Shown here: piece by piece, positions 17,535-26,921 of the stretch | Layout of the letters: every line of letters starts with the position of its first letter | How positions within the stretch are numbered: the stretch's first letter is position 1 | From: Streptomyces globisporus | GTDB lineage: Bacteria > Actinomycetota > Actinomycetes > Streptomycetales > Streptomycetaceae | Length of the DNA stretch: 64,000 nt | Direction: 5' to 3' | NCBI GenBank assembly: GCA_014649555.1 | Contig: BMTG01000007.1 | Location: 62,001-126,000 of the forward strand | Position numbers and translations under genes: made by a program | The notes under the pieces: model-generated | Told to the model about the DNA's origin: nothing | Seen by the model: the letters and a program-made list of their open reading frames with translations, nothing else | Databases searched by the model: none

Positions 17535-18551
17535 GTGTCGAGGGCAAGGGTGGCACGGCGGATCGCGGCGGGCGCGGCTTACGGCGGTGGCAGCATCGGG
17601 TTGATCGGTGCGGCGGCCGTGGGCGTGTTCCTGGCGGAGGTCCAGCTCGCGAAGAGGCAGGTCGGCGGCGGGACGGCACCGGTTCCGCCGAGCGCGGACG
17701 GGCGGTACGGAGTGGCGTTCGCCGGGCCGAACGACGCGATGCGGCTCGGGATGCTCGGGGATTCGACGGCGGCGGGCCAGGGGGTGCGGCGGGCCGGGCA
17801 GACCCCGGGCGCCCTGCTGGCCTCGGGTCTCGCGGCGGTGGCCGAGCGGCCGGTGGATCTGCGGAATGTGGCCCTGCCCGGGGCCCGGTCGGACGATCTG
17901 GAGCGGCAGGTGTCGCTGCTGCTCGCGGATCCGGCGCGGGTCCCGGACGTCTGCGTGATCATGATCGGGGCGAACGACGTCACCCACCGGATGCCCGCGA
18001 CCCAGTCGGTGCGCTGCCTGACGACGGCGGTGCGCAGGCTGCGGACGGCGGGGGCGGAGGTGGTCGTCGGGACCTGCCCGGATCTGGGCACGATCGAGCC
18101 GGTCTACCAGCCGCTGCGCTGGCTGGCCCGGCGGGTGAGCCGGCAGCTGGCCGCGGCGCAGACGATCGGTGCCGTGGAGCAGGGCGGGCGCACGGTGTCG
18201 CTGGGCGACCTGCTGGGCCCCGAGTTCGCGGCGAACCCGCGCGAACTGTTCGGGCCGGACAACTACCACCCCTCCGCCGAGGGGTATGCCACGGCGGCCA
18301 TGGCGGTGCTGCCCACGCTGTGCGCGGTGCTGGGCCTGTGGCCGGAGACCGACCGGCTGGACGGCGCGCGGCGCGAGGACATCCTCCCGGTGGCGAAGGC
18401 CGCGTCCCAGGCGGCCCGGGAGGCCGGTACGGAGGTCACGGGGGCGCGGGCTCCCTGGGCCCTCCTCAAGCACCGCAGGCGGCGGCGTCTGCCCGCCTCC
18501 ACGGAACCCACCCCGCACGCCCACCCGGACGCGGCCCACAGGCACGCGTAG
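17535..18551 (+). CDS. SGNH/GDSL-family hydrolase
   Basis: The 338-aa protein has one N-terminal hydrophobic segment (signal anchor, about residues 10-35) and an SGNH esterase domain. Block I is MLGDSTAAGQG with the nucleophile Ser, block III is IGANDVTH with the oxyanion Asn, and block V is DNYHPSAEG with the catalytic Asp and His. The C-terminus is Arg-rich and hydrophilic. The GTG at 17535 was chosen because a near-perfect AGGAGGTG lies 8-9 nt before it; a GTG at 17523 sits inside that site. It is probably a membrane-anchored esterase or lipase on the outer face; the substrate is not known. Confidence 0.87.
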   Translation: MSRARVARRIAAGAAYGGGSIGLIGAAAVGVFLAEVQLAKRQVGGGTAPVPPSADGRYGVAFAGPNDAMRLGMLGDSTAAGQGVRRAGQTPGALLASGLAAVAERPVDLRNVALPGARSDDLERQVSLLLADPARVPDVCVIMIGANDVTHRMPATQSVRCLTTAVRRLRTAGAEVVVGTCPDLGTIEPVYQPLRWLARRVSRQLAAAQTIGAVEQGGRTVSLGDLLGPEFAANPRELFGPDNYHPSAEGYATAAMAVLPTLCAVLGLWPETDRLDGARREDILPVAKAASQAAREAGTEVTGARAPWALLKHRRRRRLPASTEPTPHAHPDAAHRHA

Positions 18552-18737
18552 CGGGTGGCGACCGACGGCAGGCCGTGCTGAGCAAGCGCTTAGAAAAGAG
18601 TCCCGCATCACACGGCCTGCCGGGTGACCCCGGCGATACGTCCGGGTAACTTCCAGAGGAGTTCCGCCTTTCCACCCCGACGTGCAGCCGTACAGCCTCA
18701 CAGCCCGTACAGCCTTCCAGCCCCTTGGAGCCGCGTG

Positions 18738-19958
18738 ATGCCCGAAGCCGTGATCGTCTCTGCCGCCCGTTCGCCGATCGGCCGCGCCTTCAAGGGGTCC
18801 CTGAAGGACCTGCGCGCGGACGACCTGACCGCCACGATCATCCAGACCGCACTGGCCAAGGTCCCCGAGCTGGACCCGAAGGACATCGACGACCTGATGC
18901 TGGGCTGCGGTCTGCCCGGCGGCGAGCAGGGCAACAACCTGGGCCGCATCATCGCCGTGCAGATGGGGATGGACCACCTTCCCGGCTGTACGGTCACCCG
19001 CTACTGCTCCTCCTCGCTGCAGACCAGCCGGATGGCGCTGCACGCGATCAAGGCGGGCGAGGGCGACGTCTTCATCTCGGCCGGTGTCGAGATGGTGTCC
19101 CGCTTCACCAAGGGCAACTCCGACAGCCTCCCGGACACGCACAACCCGCTGTTCGCCGAGGCCGAGGCCCGCACCGCGGCCCGCGCCGAGGAGTCCGGCG
19201 CGAGCTGGCACGACCCGCGCGAGGACGGCCTCGTCCCGGACGCGTACATCTCGATGGGGCAGACGGCGGAGAACCTGGCCCGGGCCAAGGGCGTCACCCG
19301 TCAGGACATGGACGAGTTCGGCGTACGGTCGCAGAACCTCGCCGAGGAAGCCCTGAAGAACGGCTTCTGGGAGCGGGAGATCACCCCGGTCACCACCCCC
19401 GACGGCACGGTCGTCTCCAAGGACGACGGCCCGCGCGCGGGCGTCACGCTGGAGGGCGTGCAGGGCCTGAAGCCGGTGTTCCGCCCCGACGGCCTGGTCA
19501 CCGCGGGCAACTGCTGCCCGCTCAACGACGGCGCGGCGGCCCTGGTGATCATGTCCGACACCAAGGCGCGCGAGCTGGGCCTGACCCCGCTGGCCCGGAT
19601 CGTCTCCACCGGCGTCTCCGGCCTCTCCCCCGAGATCATGGGCTACGGCCCGGTCGAGGCCAGCAAGCAGGCGCTGAAGCGGGCCGGCCTGACCGTCGAC
19701 GACATCGACCTCGCCGAGATCAACGAGGCGTTCGCCGCCCAGGTCATCCCCTCCTACCGGGACCTCGGCCTGCCGCTGGACAAGGTCAACGTCAACGGCG
19801 GCGCGATCGCGGTCGGCCACCCCTTCGGCATGACCGGCGCCCGCATCACCGGCACGCTGATCAACAGCCTCCAGTTCCACGACAAGCAGTTCGGCCTGGA
19901 GACGATGTGCGTGGGCGGCGGCCAGGGCATGGCGATGGTGATCGAGCGGCTGAGCTGA
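18738..19958 (+). CDS. Acetyl-CoA C-acyltransferase (thiolase)
   Basis: The 406-aa enzyme carries the three thiolase signatures: the nucleophilic Cys90 in [12 protein letters not shown], the catalytic His in [15 protein letters not shown], and the C-terminal Cys in [13 protein letters not shown]. It should catalyse reversible Claisen condensation or thiolysis of 3-ketoacyl-CoA in fatty-acid breakdown or acetoacetyl-CoA formation. The ATG gives a start ([16 protein letters not shown]) that matches the family exactly. It lies 186 bp after the SGNH gene. No hydratase/dehydrogenase partner is next to it, so the pathway cannot be fixed. Confidence 0.94.
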   Translation: MPEAVIVSAARSPIGRAFKGSLKDLRADDLTATIIQTALAKVPELDPKDIDDLMLGCGLPGGEQGNNLGRIIAVQMGMDHLPGCTVTRYCSSSLQTSRMALHAIKAGEGDVFISAGVEMVSRFTKGNSDSLPDTHNPLFAEAEARTAARAEESGASWHDPREDGLVPDAYISMGQTAENLARAKGVTRQDMDEFGVRSQNLAEEALKNGFWEREITPVTTPDGTVVSKDDGPRAGVTLEGVQGLKPVFRPDGLVTAGNCCPLNDGAAALVIMSDTKARELGLTPLARIVSTGVSGLSPEIMGYGPVEASKQALKRAGLTVDDIDLAEINEAFAAQVIPSYRDLGLPLDKVNVNGGAIAVGHPFGMTGARITGTLINSLQFHDKQFGLETMCVGGGQGMAMVIERLS

Positions 19959-20019
19959 GCCCTCTCGCGTCCCGCGCGGCGGGGGTTTCGAACCCCGTCG
20001 AGCCCCGACCGTGACCGAA

Positions 20020-20054
20020 TCTCCCCCAGGATGTGATCTGCGTCCCGGGGGAGA
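20020..20054 (+). terminator. Terminator after the thiolase gene
   Basis: TCTCCCCC and GGGGGAGA arms around a 19-nt loop, followed by a short T-run, 62 bp after the thiolase stop. Confidence 0.65.
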
Positions 20055-20197
20055 GCCATTTTCGCAGGTCAGGGCGGTTCGAGGCTAAACATCGGACCGA
20101 AAGACCTGTCCATTTCGTGACGTAATGCACTGACAGCCCGTACCGGTACAGGCCAAGCTGATGTAGGAAGTCGGGGGTATCGATTGAGACCGGGAGT

Positions 20198-21115
20198 ATG
20201 TCAGTGAGCGCCATGTCATTTGCCCTGTTGCTGACCACCGCCGCTGCCACGGCCGTCGGCGCCGCCGCACTGCACGCCGCTCACGGGCTGCGCAAGCAGG
20301 TCGTGGCGCTGCGTACGGAGCTGGCCGCGAGCCACGTTCCCGGCGCCTCGGTGCCACCACAGAGCCGCAGTACGGCCACTCCCGCCGAGGAGATACGCGC
20401 GGCCGTCGCCGACGCGCTCGCCGAGGAGCGGGAGCGCGAGCTGGCCGAGGCGCGCGCCTTCTGGGCTGCCCAGGAAGCCCGTGACGCCGCCGACGCCCCG
20501 TCCCTGCTGGGCGGTCTGCCCGGCCTGGGCGACGACGCCCCGTACTACCTGCCCCGGCAGGCCGACTTCGCCGGCCTGGAGTCGATGGACCTGGAGGCGG
20601 CCGAGGCGATGGAGGAGCTCGTCGAGCTGAGCGAGCGGACCCTCGCGGAGCACGAGGTCGGTGAGCTGACCGATCTGCCGGTGGAGCTGTCGACGGACCT
20701 GACGACCGGGCTTCCGGAGACCTCGGAGTTCCCCGAGGACTCCCCCGAGCTGGCCGCTGCCCGCCGCCGCCACCCCTCGCACCCGGACTTCGTTCCCGTG
20801 CAGACGCCGGTGGTCACCGACCACGAGCGCACGGTGAACCGTCTTGAGGAGCTGGCCGACACCGCGACCGAGCTGACCGATGTGCGCCCCGGCCCGCTGG
20901 GCACGCTCGATGTGTACGTCTTCGCCGACGGCACCACGCTCTGCATGACCCCGGGCCACCGTGAGACCGCCGAGCGGCTCGCGGACGCGCTGCGGGCGGG
21001 CCGGCAGCCGGTCCTGCTGGGCGGTTCGGGCGTCTCGGGCGCCTACGCGCTGACCTTCTCCTGCGGCGAGGACAACGTGTACATCCTCGCCGACCGCGTC
21101 ATCGCCTCGTTCTGA
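20198..21115 (+). CDS. Conserved hypothetical membrane-anchored protein
   Basis: The 305-aa protein has an N-terminal hydrophobic helix (about 5-30), then a long Ala/Glu-rich region likely to be helical (EEIRAAVADALAEERERELAEARAFWAAQEARDAA) and an acidic linker. A compact C-terminal domain (about 205-305) contains LDVYVFADGTTLCMTPGHRETAERLADAL and GAYALTFSCGEDNVYILADRVIASF. I do not recognise the family or a catalytic motif. The ATG has GGGAG just upstream. It stands alone between a terminator and a convergent small gene. Confidence 0.7.
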   Translation: MSVSAMSFALLLTTAAATAVGAAALHAAHGLRKQVVALRTELAASHVPGASVPPQSRSTATPAEEIRAAVADALAEERERELAEARAFWAAQEARDAADAPSLLGGLPGLGDDAPYYLPRQADFAGLESMDLEAAEAMEELVELSERTLAEHEVGELTDLPVELSTDLTTGLPETSEFPEDSPELAAARRRHPSHPDFVPVQTPVVTDHERTVNRLEELADTATELTDVRPGPLGTLDVYVFADGTTLCMTPGHRETAERLADALRAGRQPVLLGGSGVSGAYALTFSCGEDNVYILADRVIASF

Positions 21116-21154
21116 CCGCCGGGCGCGGGCCGCTCGTACGCGCACCCGCGCCGC

Positions 21155-21472
21155 TCACGCGAAAGCCCGCGCCACCGCTTCGTCGACATACCGCACGGCC
21201 TCGTCCAGCTCCTGGGACGGGGCCGTTTCCAGCGCCACGGCCAGGTCCCGCCCGGCGACGGCGAGCTGGTCGCCCACCGCGAACATCCCGGCGTCCGGCA
21301 GCTCCCGCGGCTCGGCGCCCGGGCTCTCCAGCCGCTGGGCCCGTACGGCGAGCTCCCGGGCGGCGGCCAGCGCCTCGGCTGCCGCACCGCGCTGGAGGCG
21401 GCTCTGCGGGGCCGAACGCAGCCGGTCGGCGAAACGGTCCACGGCCAGGATCAGGGGCGTCGTATCGAGCAC
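21155..21472 (-). CDS. Small hypothetical protein, helical
   Basis: A 105-aa acidic protein from a GTG start (VLDTTPLILAVDRFADRL). It is rich in Ala, Glu and Arg and predicted largely helical (AAAEALAAARELAVRAQRLE; DEAVRYVDEAVARAFA). The frame is open further upstream, but that part crosses a strong terminator hairpin, so the short start is preferred. No domain is recognised. It converges with the gene at 20198-21115. Confidence 0.6.
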   Translation of the reverse strand: MLDTTPLILAVDRFADRLRSAPQSRLQRGAAAEALAAARELAVRAQRLESPGAEPRELPDAGMFAVGDQLAVAGRDLAVALETAPSQELDEAVRYVDEAVARAFA

Positions 21473-21551
21473 CCGGCCGACCCTACGCGCCCCTCCCGCG
21501 CGCCCGCCAACGGCCTGATCCGCACACCGGCCGCCCGCAGCCTCACACACG

Positions 21552-21588
21552 CGGAACGGCCCGCAGGCGGTGCCTGCGGGCCGTTCCG
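21552..21588. terminator. Terminator of the BI-1-like gene
   Basis: A 17-bp near-perfect stem (CGGAACGGCCCGCAGGC and complement) with a 3-nt loop, 36 bp past the stop on the minus strand. One of the strongest hairpins in the window. Confidence 0.85.
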
Positions 21589-21624
21589 GTACTACGGGGT
21601 ACCGCTCTGGTACTACGGGGTCGC

Positions 21625-22506
21625 TCAGTCGTCGCCGCTGAGGATCGCGACCAGGCGCAGCATCTCGATGTAGATCCACACCAGGGTCACGGTGAGGCCG
21701 AACGCGGCGAGCCACTCCTCCTCGCGGGGAGCGCCGTACGCGATGCCGTCCTCGACCTGCTTGAAGTTCAGGGCGAGGATGGCCGCGCCGATGACGATGG
21801 CCACGATGCCGAAGACGACGCCGAGGGCGCCGCTGCGGAAGCCGAGGCCGTCACCGCCGCCGAAGACGGCGAACAGGAGGTTGACCATCATCAGCAGCAT
21901 GAAGCCGATGGCGGCCGCCATCACGAAGCCGTAGAAGCGGCGCGTGACCCGGATCAGGCCGGTGCGGTAGGCGATCAGCACACCGGCGAAGACCGCCATG
22001 GTGCCGAGCACCGCCTGCATCGCGGCGCCGGGGGCGACGTACATGCTGACGATGTTGCTGACGATGCCGAGGAAGACACCCTCGAACGCCGCGTAGGTCA
22101 GGATCAGCGCGGGCGAGGGCCGGCGCTTGAACGAGTTGACCAGCGACAGCACGAAGCCGATGAGCGCGGCGCCGATGGCCACGCCATAGGCGCTGCCCAG
22201 GTTCGCCTGGTCGACCGGCATGATCCACCACGCGGCCGCGGCGGCCAGGATCACGGTGCCGAGCGTCATCGCCGTACGCGTCACGACGCCGTCGATGGTC
22301 ATCGCGTCGGTACGGGCGGGCGCCTGCGGGGCGCCGTGCGTGTCCGTCTGCGCGTAGGGGTTGGTGGCGTACGGGTTGGCGGCGGTGCCCTGTGCGTACG
22401 GGTTGCCCGTCGCGGGGGCCCCGGCCTGCGGCGCCGCGTTGAAGCCCGCGTGGCCGTTGTCGCGGCTGAACCCCCGTCGCGAGAAGACCGGGTTGCTGCT
22501 CCTCAT
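21625..22506 (-). CDS. Bax inhibitor-1/YccA-family membrane protein
   Basis: The 293-aa protein has an N-terminal cytoplasmic tail with repeated NPYA motifs (about 35-60) and then seven hydrophobic segments typical of the BI-1/YccA (TMBIM) fold; the last ends in WIYIEMLRLVAILSGDD. This family is linked to calcium or proton leak in bacteria; no direct role is known in Streptomyces. The ATG has GGAGGAG 4 nt upstream. The gene ends at a strong terminator and lies next to bldA on the same strand, 212 bp downstream of it. Confidence 0.85.
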   Translation of the reverse strand: MRSSNPVFSRRGFSRDNGHAGFNAAPQAGAPATGNPYAQGTAANPYATNPYAQTDTHGAPQAPARTDAMTIDGVVTRTAMTLGTVILAAAAAWWIMPVDQANLGSAYGVAIGAALIGFVLSLVNSFKRRPSPALILTYAAFEGVFLGIVSNIVSMYVAPGAAMQAVLGTMAVFAGVLIAYRTGLIRVTRRFYGFVMAAAIGFMLLMMVNLLFAVFGGGDGLGFRSGALGVVFGIVAIVIGAAILALNFKQVEDGIAYGAPREEEWLAAFGLTVTLVWIYIEMLRLVAILSGDD

Positions 22507-22718
22507 CTCACTCCTCCATGGCCACACTGCGTGGCCTTGCCACAAGAGTAATGGGTAGGCAAAGGAATCACCCTAGTGCCCGGGGAGGATCTTTCCGGCA
22601 TCCGCGACGGAGCGCCCGTCGGGGGCCGGGCCGGGTTCCGAGGCGGTTCAACGGTCACGGCCGGAGGCGACACGGCGGTCACGGTAAGGGCCGTGCGGGT
22701 CACGCAGCGTGCGGCGCG

Positions 22719-22804
22719 TGGTGCCCGGAGCCGGACTCGAACCGGCACGCCCCCGAGGGGCAGCGAGGTTTAAGCTCGCCGTGTCTACGTTCCACCATCC
22801 GGGC
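22719..22804 (-). tRNA. bldA: tRNA-Leu (anticodon UAA), bldA
   Basis: On the minus strand a complete 86-nt class II tRNA can be folded. The acceptor arms are GCCCGGA and TCCGGGC, followed by A and an encoded CCA. The anticodon stem is GCGAG/CTCGC around loop CTTAAAC, giving anticodon TAA. A variable arm (TGCCCCTCGGGGGCG region) and a T-arm with GGTTCGAGTCC are present. It is the only tRNA that reads UUA efficiently in Streptomyces, where it controls development and antibiotic synthesis through rare TTA codons. The sequence matches my memory of S. coelicolor bldA. Confidence 0.95.
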
Positions 22805-22833
22805 GTGCCGCGCGGCTCCGCGTCTGGCTACCG

Positions 22834-22861
22834 ACCCTATCCGGGGCCGTCCCTCGATCAG
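22834..22861 (-). promoter_or_regulatory. Candidate bldA promoter
   Basis: Minus-strand CTGATC, a 16-bp spacer and TAGGGT, ending 30 bp before the tRNA 5' end. Fits a short 5' leader. Confidence 0.5.
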
Positions 22862-23393
22862 CGGAACAGTGGCGCGATGTTGTCTTATTTTATTGACCGC
22901 TTGAGGGGTCGTCAGCACATCGGGCCGGGCTGAGCGCACGCCCGCGGCCGTTCCCGGGCACGGTGCGCGCCACATCGGAATGACGGAAAGTCGCCGCACT
23001 CGTACGGCCCAACGCGCCAGGTCCGCGCCATGCCCCGCCAGGGCATCCGCCACCCTCGGCTCCGACGGCACTCCGACCTCGGGCCCGGCACCGCTCCGCG
23101 ACCCCCCGGCAGCCGCCGCGACCGGCCCCTCGTCCACGCTCCGCCCACTCACGCTGCGTCACGGCAGGCCGACCACGCCCGGGGGTGGGAGGACACCGGT
23201 CAGGGTCGTGTCATACCCGAGGAGGACGAAGCCACGCCCTCGATGCGACTCAAGACGGCCCCGGGAACGGGCATCGGGGGTGACGACCAGGGGCAGTCGG
23301 GCCGTAAGGATGGAGTAAGTCCCCTAGGCATGGCGTCAACGCCCGCATCGGCATGACCCAGGCACCCGCACCACCGAACCAGGAGCGTCCCCA
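22862..23393. other. Intergenic region between bldA and the ABC transporter
   Basis: About 530 bp with no supported gene. It includes an unusually A/T-rich patch (around 22877-22903) upstream of bldA. Nothing else recognisable was found; a promoter for the ABC genes must lie in the right half. Confidence 0.45.
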
Positions 23394-24164
23394 GTGACCA
23401 CCACCCCCACCGTTCACCGCGCCACCGCGGTGGCTGCCCGCGCCACGGAGCTGTCGAAGGTCTACGGCGAGGGCGAGACGCAGGTCGTCGCCCTGGACCG
23501 GGTGACCGTGGACTTCCCGCAGGGAGAGTTCACCGCGATCATGGGCCCGTCGGGCTCCGGCAAGTCGACGCTGATGCACTGCGTCGCCGGGCTCGACAGC
23601 TTCAGCAGCGGCTCGGTGCGGATCGGCGAGACCGAGCTGTCCACACTGAAGGACAAGCAGCTCACCCAGTTGCGCCGGGACAAGATCGGCTTCATCTTCC
23701 AGGCGTTCAACCTGCTTCCGACGCTCACCGCGCTGGAGAACATCACCCTGCCGATGGACATCGCGGGCCGTAAGCCCGACGCCGCCTGGCTCCAGAAGGT
23801 GATCGACATGGTCGGTCTCTCGGAGCGGCTGAAGCACCGCCCCACCGAGCTCTCCGGCGGCCAGCAGCAGCGCGTCGCCGTGGCCCGCGCCCTGGCCGCG
23901 CAGCCCGAGATCATCTTCGGTGACGAGCCGACCGGAAACCTGGACTCCCGCTCCGGCGCGGAGGTGCTGGGCTTCCTGCGCAACTCGGTGCGCGAGCTGG
24001 GCCAGACCGTGGTGATGGTGACGCACGACCCGGTGGCCGCCTCCTACGCGGACCGGGTCATCTTCCTCGCGGACGGCGCGGTCGTCGACCAGATGATGCA
24101 CCCGACCGCCGACGGCGTCCTCGACCGGATGAAGGCGTTCGACGCGAAGGGCCGCACCAGCTGA
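23394..24164 (+). CDS. ABC transporter ATP-binding protein (MacB/LolD type)
   Basis: The 256-aa ATPase has Walker A GPSGSGKST, Q-loop FQAFNLLPTLT, signature LSGGQQQRVAVARALA, Walker B EIIFGDEPTGNLDS and the H-loop MVTHDPVAA. The AFNLLPTLTALENITLPM segment is typical of the MacB/LolD/FtsE mechanotransmission class. The start is GTG with AGGAG upstream. The next gene, 120 bp downstream, is its FtsX-like permease; together they form a type VII ABC system acting on an exported or membrane substrate. The substrate is unknown. Confidence 0.93.
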   Translation: MTTTPTVHRATAVAARATELSKVYGEGETQVVALDRVTVDFPQGEFTAIMGPSGSGKSTLMHCVAGLDSFSSGSVRIGETELSTLKDKQLTQLRRDKIGFIFQAFNLLPTLTALENITLPMDIAGRKPDAAWLQKVIDMVGLSERLKHRPTELSGGQQQRVAVARALAAQPEIIFGDEPTGNLDSRSGAEVLGFLRNSVRELGQTVVMVTHDPVAASYADRVIFLADGAVVDQMMHPTADGVLDRMKAFDAKGRTS

Positions 24165-24283
24165 CGCCCGCGGCCGGTCACCGCGACCGGCCGCCGCACG
24201 GCTGACGCGTACGGCCGCCGTACCCGGCCCCGTACCCGCGCGCCCCCGCCCTCCCCTTCCGGAACCCATCCCAGGACACAGAC

Positions 24284-26815
24284 ATGTTCCGTACCGCCCT
24301 GCGCAATGTGCTCGCGCACAAGGCCAGGCTGCTGATGACCGTGCTCGCCGTCATGCTCGGCGTAGCGTTCGTCTCCGGCACGCTGGTCTTCACCGACACC
24401 CTCGGCAACGCCTTCCGCAACCAGTCCGCCAAGAGCTACGACAACGTCGCCGTCTCCATCGAGACGTACGCCGGCGACGACGAGAAGACCCCCGGCATCG
24501 ACGACGCCACCCTGGAGAAGATCCGGGGCCTGGACGGCGTGGCCTCCGCCACCGGCCGCGTCGACGGCTTCGCCGGGGTCGCCGACCCCGACGGCAAGCT
24601 GATCGGCAACGGCTGGTCCAACACCGGTGCGAACTTCGCCCCCGGCAAGGACGGCAAGGACGCCCAGTACACCTTCGTCGAAGGCTCGGGTCCGGCGAAG
24701 AACGGCTCGATCGCGCTCGACAAGGACACCGCGAGCAAGGGCAAGTACAAGGTCGGCGACCCCGTGCGGGTCGCGACCAACGGCCCGGTGAAGGAGTACA
24801 CCCTCGCGGGGATCTTCACCACCGAGGACGGCGCGGTCAACGCGGGCGGCAGCCTCGTGCTGTTCGACACCCCGACCGCCCAGAAGCTCTACCTGAAGCC
24901 CGGTGTCTTCCAGAACGCCACGGTCAGCGCGGCGGGCGGGGTCTCCGACCAGACGCTGCTGGACGAGATCGAGCCGCTGCTGCCGAAGGACGCCACCGCG
25001 CAGACCGGCAAGGCGCTGGCCGACCAGCAGGCCAAGGACATCGAGTCCGGCCTGACCAGCCTCAACACCATGCTGCTGGCCTTCGCGGGCATCGCGCTGT
25101 TCGTCGGCATCTTCCTCATCGCCAACACCTTCACGATGCTGATCGCCCAGCGGACCCGTGAGCTGGCCCTGATGCGGGCCATCGGCGCCACCCGCCGCCA
25201 GGTGAAGCGCTCGGTGCTGCTGGAGGCCGCCTTCGTCGGCGTCCTCGCCTCCGTCATCGGCTTCCTCCTCGGTCTGGGTCTCGCCACCGGTCTGCGCTCC
25301 GCGATGGGCGTCATGGGCGGCAAAATCCCGGCCGGTCCGCTGGTCGTCTCGCCCACCGCCGTGATCTCCGCCTTGGCAGTCGGCATCCTGATCACCGTGC
25401 TGGCCGCCTGGCTGCCCGCCCGCCGGGCCGCGAAGATCGCACCGGTCGCCGCGATGAGCAGCGTGCACGCCACCGCCTCCGTCAAGTCCCTCGTCGTACG
25501 GAACTCGATCGGCGGTGTGATCACCCTGCTGGGCTCCGCCGGCATCGTCGGCGGTGCCGCGACCGGTGGCACCTCCGGCCGGCAGCTGGTCGCCGCGGGC
25601 GCGTTCTTCGCCCTGATCGGCGTCATCATCCTGATCCCGCTGCTCTCCCGCCCGGTGATCGCGCTGGTCCGGCCGCTGCTGAAGAAGATCTTCGGCGTCT
25701 CCGGGAAGCTGGCATCCCAGAACGCGGTCCGCAACCCGCGGCGCACCGGAGCCACCGCCTCGGCGCTGGCCATCGGGCTCACCCTGGTCACCGGCATCTC
25801 GGTGCTCGGCGTCACGCTCGGCCAGGCCATCGACAAGATGACCACCGACAACATCAAGGCCGACTACCTGATCTCGATGGCCAGCGGCGACTCGCTCGAC
25901 GAGTCCGCGCTCACGGCTCTGTCGAAGGCCGACGGCGTCGCCGCGCTCTCCCCGCAGCAGGCGGCCTCGCTCCAGGTCGACGGTGAGTACCACTCGGCCT
26001 CCGGCGTCACCCCGGGTGACGTGGAGAAGGTCTTCGCGCTGACGACCGAGTCCGGTTCGCTGGCCTCGCTCAAGGACGGCCAGGTCGCGGTCGGCTCCAA
26101 GACCGCGAAGTCGAACGGCTGGAAGACCGGCGACACCCTTCCGGTGACGTTCGAGGACGACAAGAAGGGCGAGGTGACGATCGGGGCGACGTACAAGCAG
26201 AACGAGTTCCTCTCCCCCTTCGTCCTCCCGAAGGAGCTGGCCGACCGGCACAGCGCCTCCACCCGCCCGGAGATCCGTGAGATCTGGATCAAGGCGGACG
26301 GCGGCGCGAGCAAGGCCAACGAGCAGTCCATCGTGGACGCGCTCGGCGACAACCCGGCGATGAGCGTCATGGACCGGCAGGACATCCGTGACATGTTCGG
26401 CGGCTTCATCAACACCGCCCTGAACATCATGTACGGGCTGCTCGCCATGGCCCTGCTGATCGCGGTCCTCGGGGTCGTCAACACCCTCGCGATGTCGGTG
26501 TTCGAGCGGCAGCAGGAGATCGGCATGCTCCGCGCGATCGGCCTCGACCGGGGTCGCGTCAAGCGGATGATCCGTCTGGAGGCCGTCGTCATCTCGGTCT
26601 TCGGCGCGGTGATCGGGGTCGGCCTCGGTGTCTTCCTCGGCTGGGCGATCGGCCGGACCCTGTCCTCGGACATCCCCGGCTACGCCCTGGTCATCCCGTG
26701 GGACCGGCTCGGCATCTTCCTCCTCCTGGCCGGCCTGGTGGGCGTCCTCGCCTCGCTGTGGCCCGCCCGCAGCGCCGCGAAGCTCAACATGCTGACGGCG
26801 ATCAAGACGGAGTAG
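24284..26815 (+). CDS. FtsX-like ABC transporter permease, duplicated MacB fold
   Basis: The 843-aa protein holds two FtsX domains, as in the large Gram-positive MacB-like permeases. There is a membrane helix at about 15-40, then a large extracellular MacB_PCD-like domain, then three helices (about 255-380, including ELALMRAIGATRRQVKRSVLLEA). A second copy follows: helix, extracellular domain (about 520-700) and three final helices with IGMLRAIGLDRGRVKRMIRLEA. The duplicated MRAIGATRxQVKR / LRAIGLDRGRVKR loops show the internal repeat. It works with the ATPase encoded just upstream. It ends at a bidirectional terminator facing the methyltransferase gene. Confidence 0.92.
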   Translation: MFRTALRNVLAHKARLLMTVLAVMLGVAFVSGTLVFTDTLGNAFRNQSAKSYDNVAVSIETYAGDDEKTPGIDDATLEKIRGLDGVASATGRVDGFAGVADPDGKLIGNGWSNTGANFAPGKDGKDAQYTFVEGSGPAKNGSIALDKDTASKGKYKVGDPVRVATNGPVKEYTLAGIFTTEDGAVNAGGSLVLFDTPTAQKLYLKPGVFQNATVSAAGGVSDQTLLDEIEPLLPKDATAQTGKALADQQAKDIESGLTSLNTMLLAFAGIALFVGIFLIANTFTMLIAQRTRELALMRAIGATRRQVKRSVLLEAAFVGVLASVIGFLLGLGLATGLRSAMGVMGGKIPAGPLVVSPTAVISALAVGILITVLAAWLPARRAAKIAPVAAMSSVHATASVKSLVVRNSIGGVITLLGSAGIVGGAATGGTSGRQLVAAGAFFALIGVIILIPLLSRPVIALVRPLLKKIFGVSGKLASQNAVRNPRRTGATASALAIGLTLVTGISVLGVTLGQAIDKMTTDNIKADYLISMASGDSLDESALTALSKADGVAALSPQQAASLQVDGEYHSASGVTPGDVEKVFALTTESGSLASLKDGQVAVGSKTAKSNGWKTGDTLPVTFEDDKKGEVTIGATYKQNEFLSPFVLPKELADRHSASTRPEIREIWIKADGGASKANEQSIVDALGDNPAMSVMDRQDIRDMFGGFINTALNIMYGLLAMALLIAVLGVVNTLAMSVFERQQEIGMLRAIGLDRGRVKRMIRLEAVVISVFGAVIGVGLGVFLGWAIGRTLSSDIPGYALVIPWDRLGIFLLLAGLVGVLASLWPARSAAKLNMLTAIKTE

Positions 26816-26849
26816 CCACAGGTCCCGGGTGCGGGACAACAGGGGACAA

Positions 26850-26893
26850 CGAGGGGCCGGGGCACCGCTGGGGAGCGGAGCACCGGCCCCTCG
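26850..26893. terminator. Bidirectional terminator
   Basis: An 11-bp stem (CGAGGGGCCGG and complement) with an internally paired 22-nt loop lies between the convergent FtsX-like and methyltransferase genes. Confidence 0.75.
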
Positions 26894-26921
26894 CCCGTGC
26901 CCGTGCCCGTACGCGTACGGG

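Noticed and set aside
15984-19880. A 1298-codon open frame on the minus strand
   Set aside because: Only the first-mentioned 1.4 kb end encodes CBS; the rest is antisense to the thiolase and SGNH genes and is Gly/Asp/Val-rich composition with no domain.
19959-20014. Open frame running past the thiolase gene in another frame
   Set aside because: Arg/Gly-rich shadow frame without a start signal or conserved residues.
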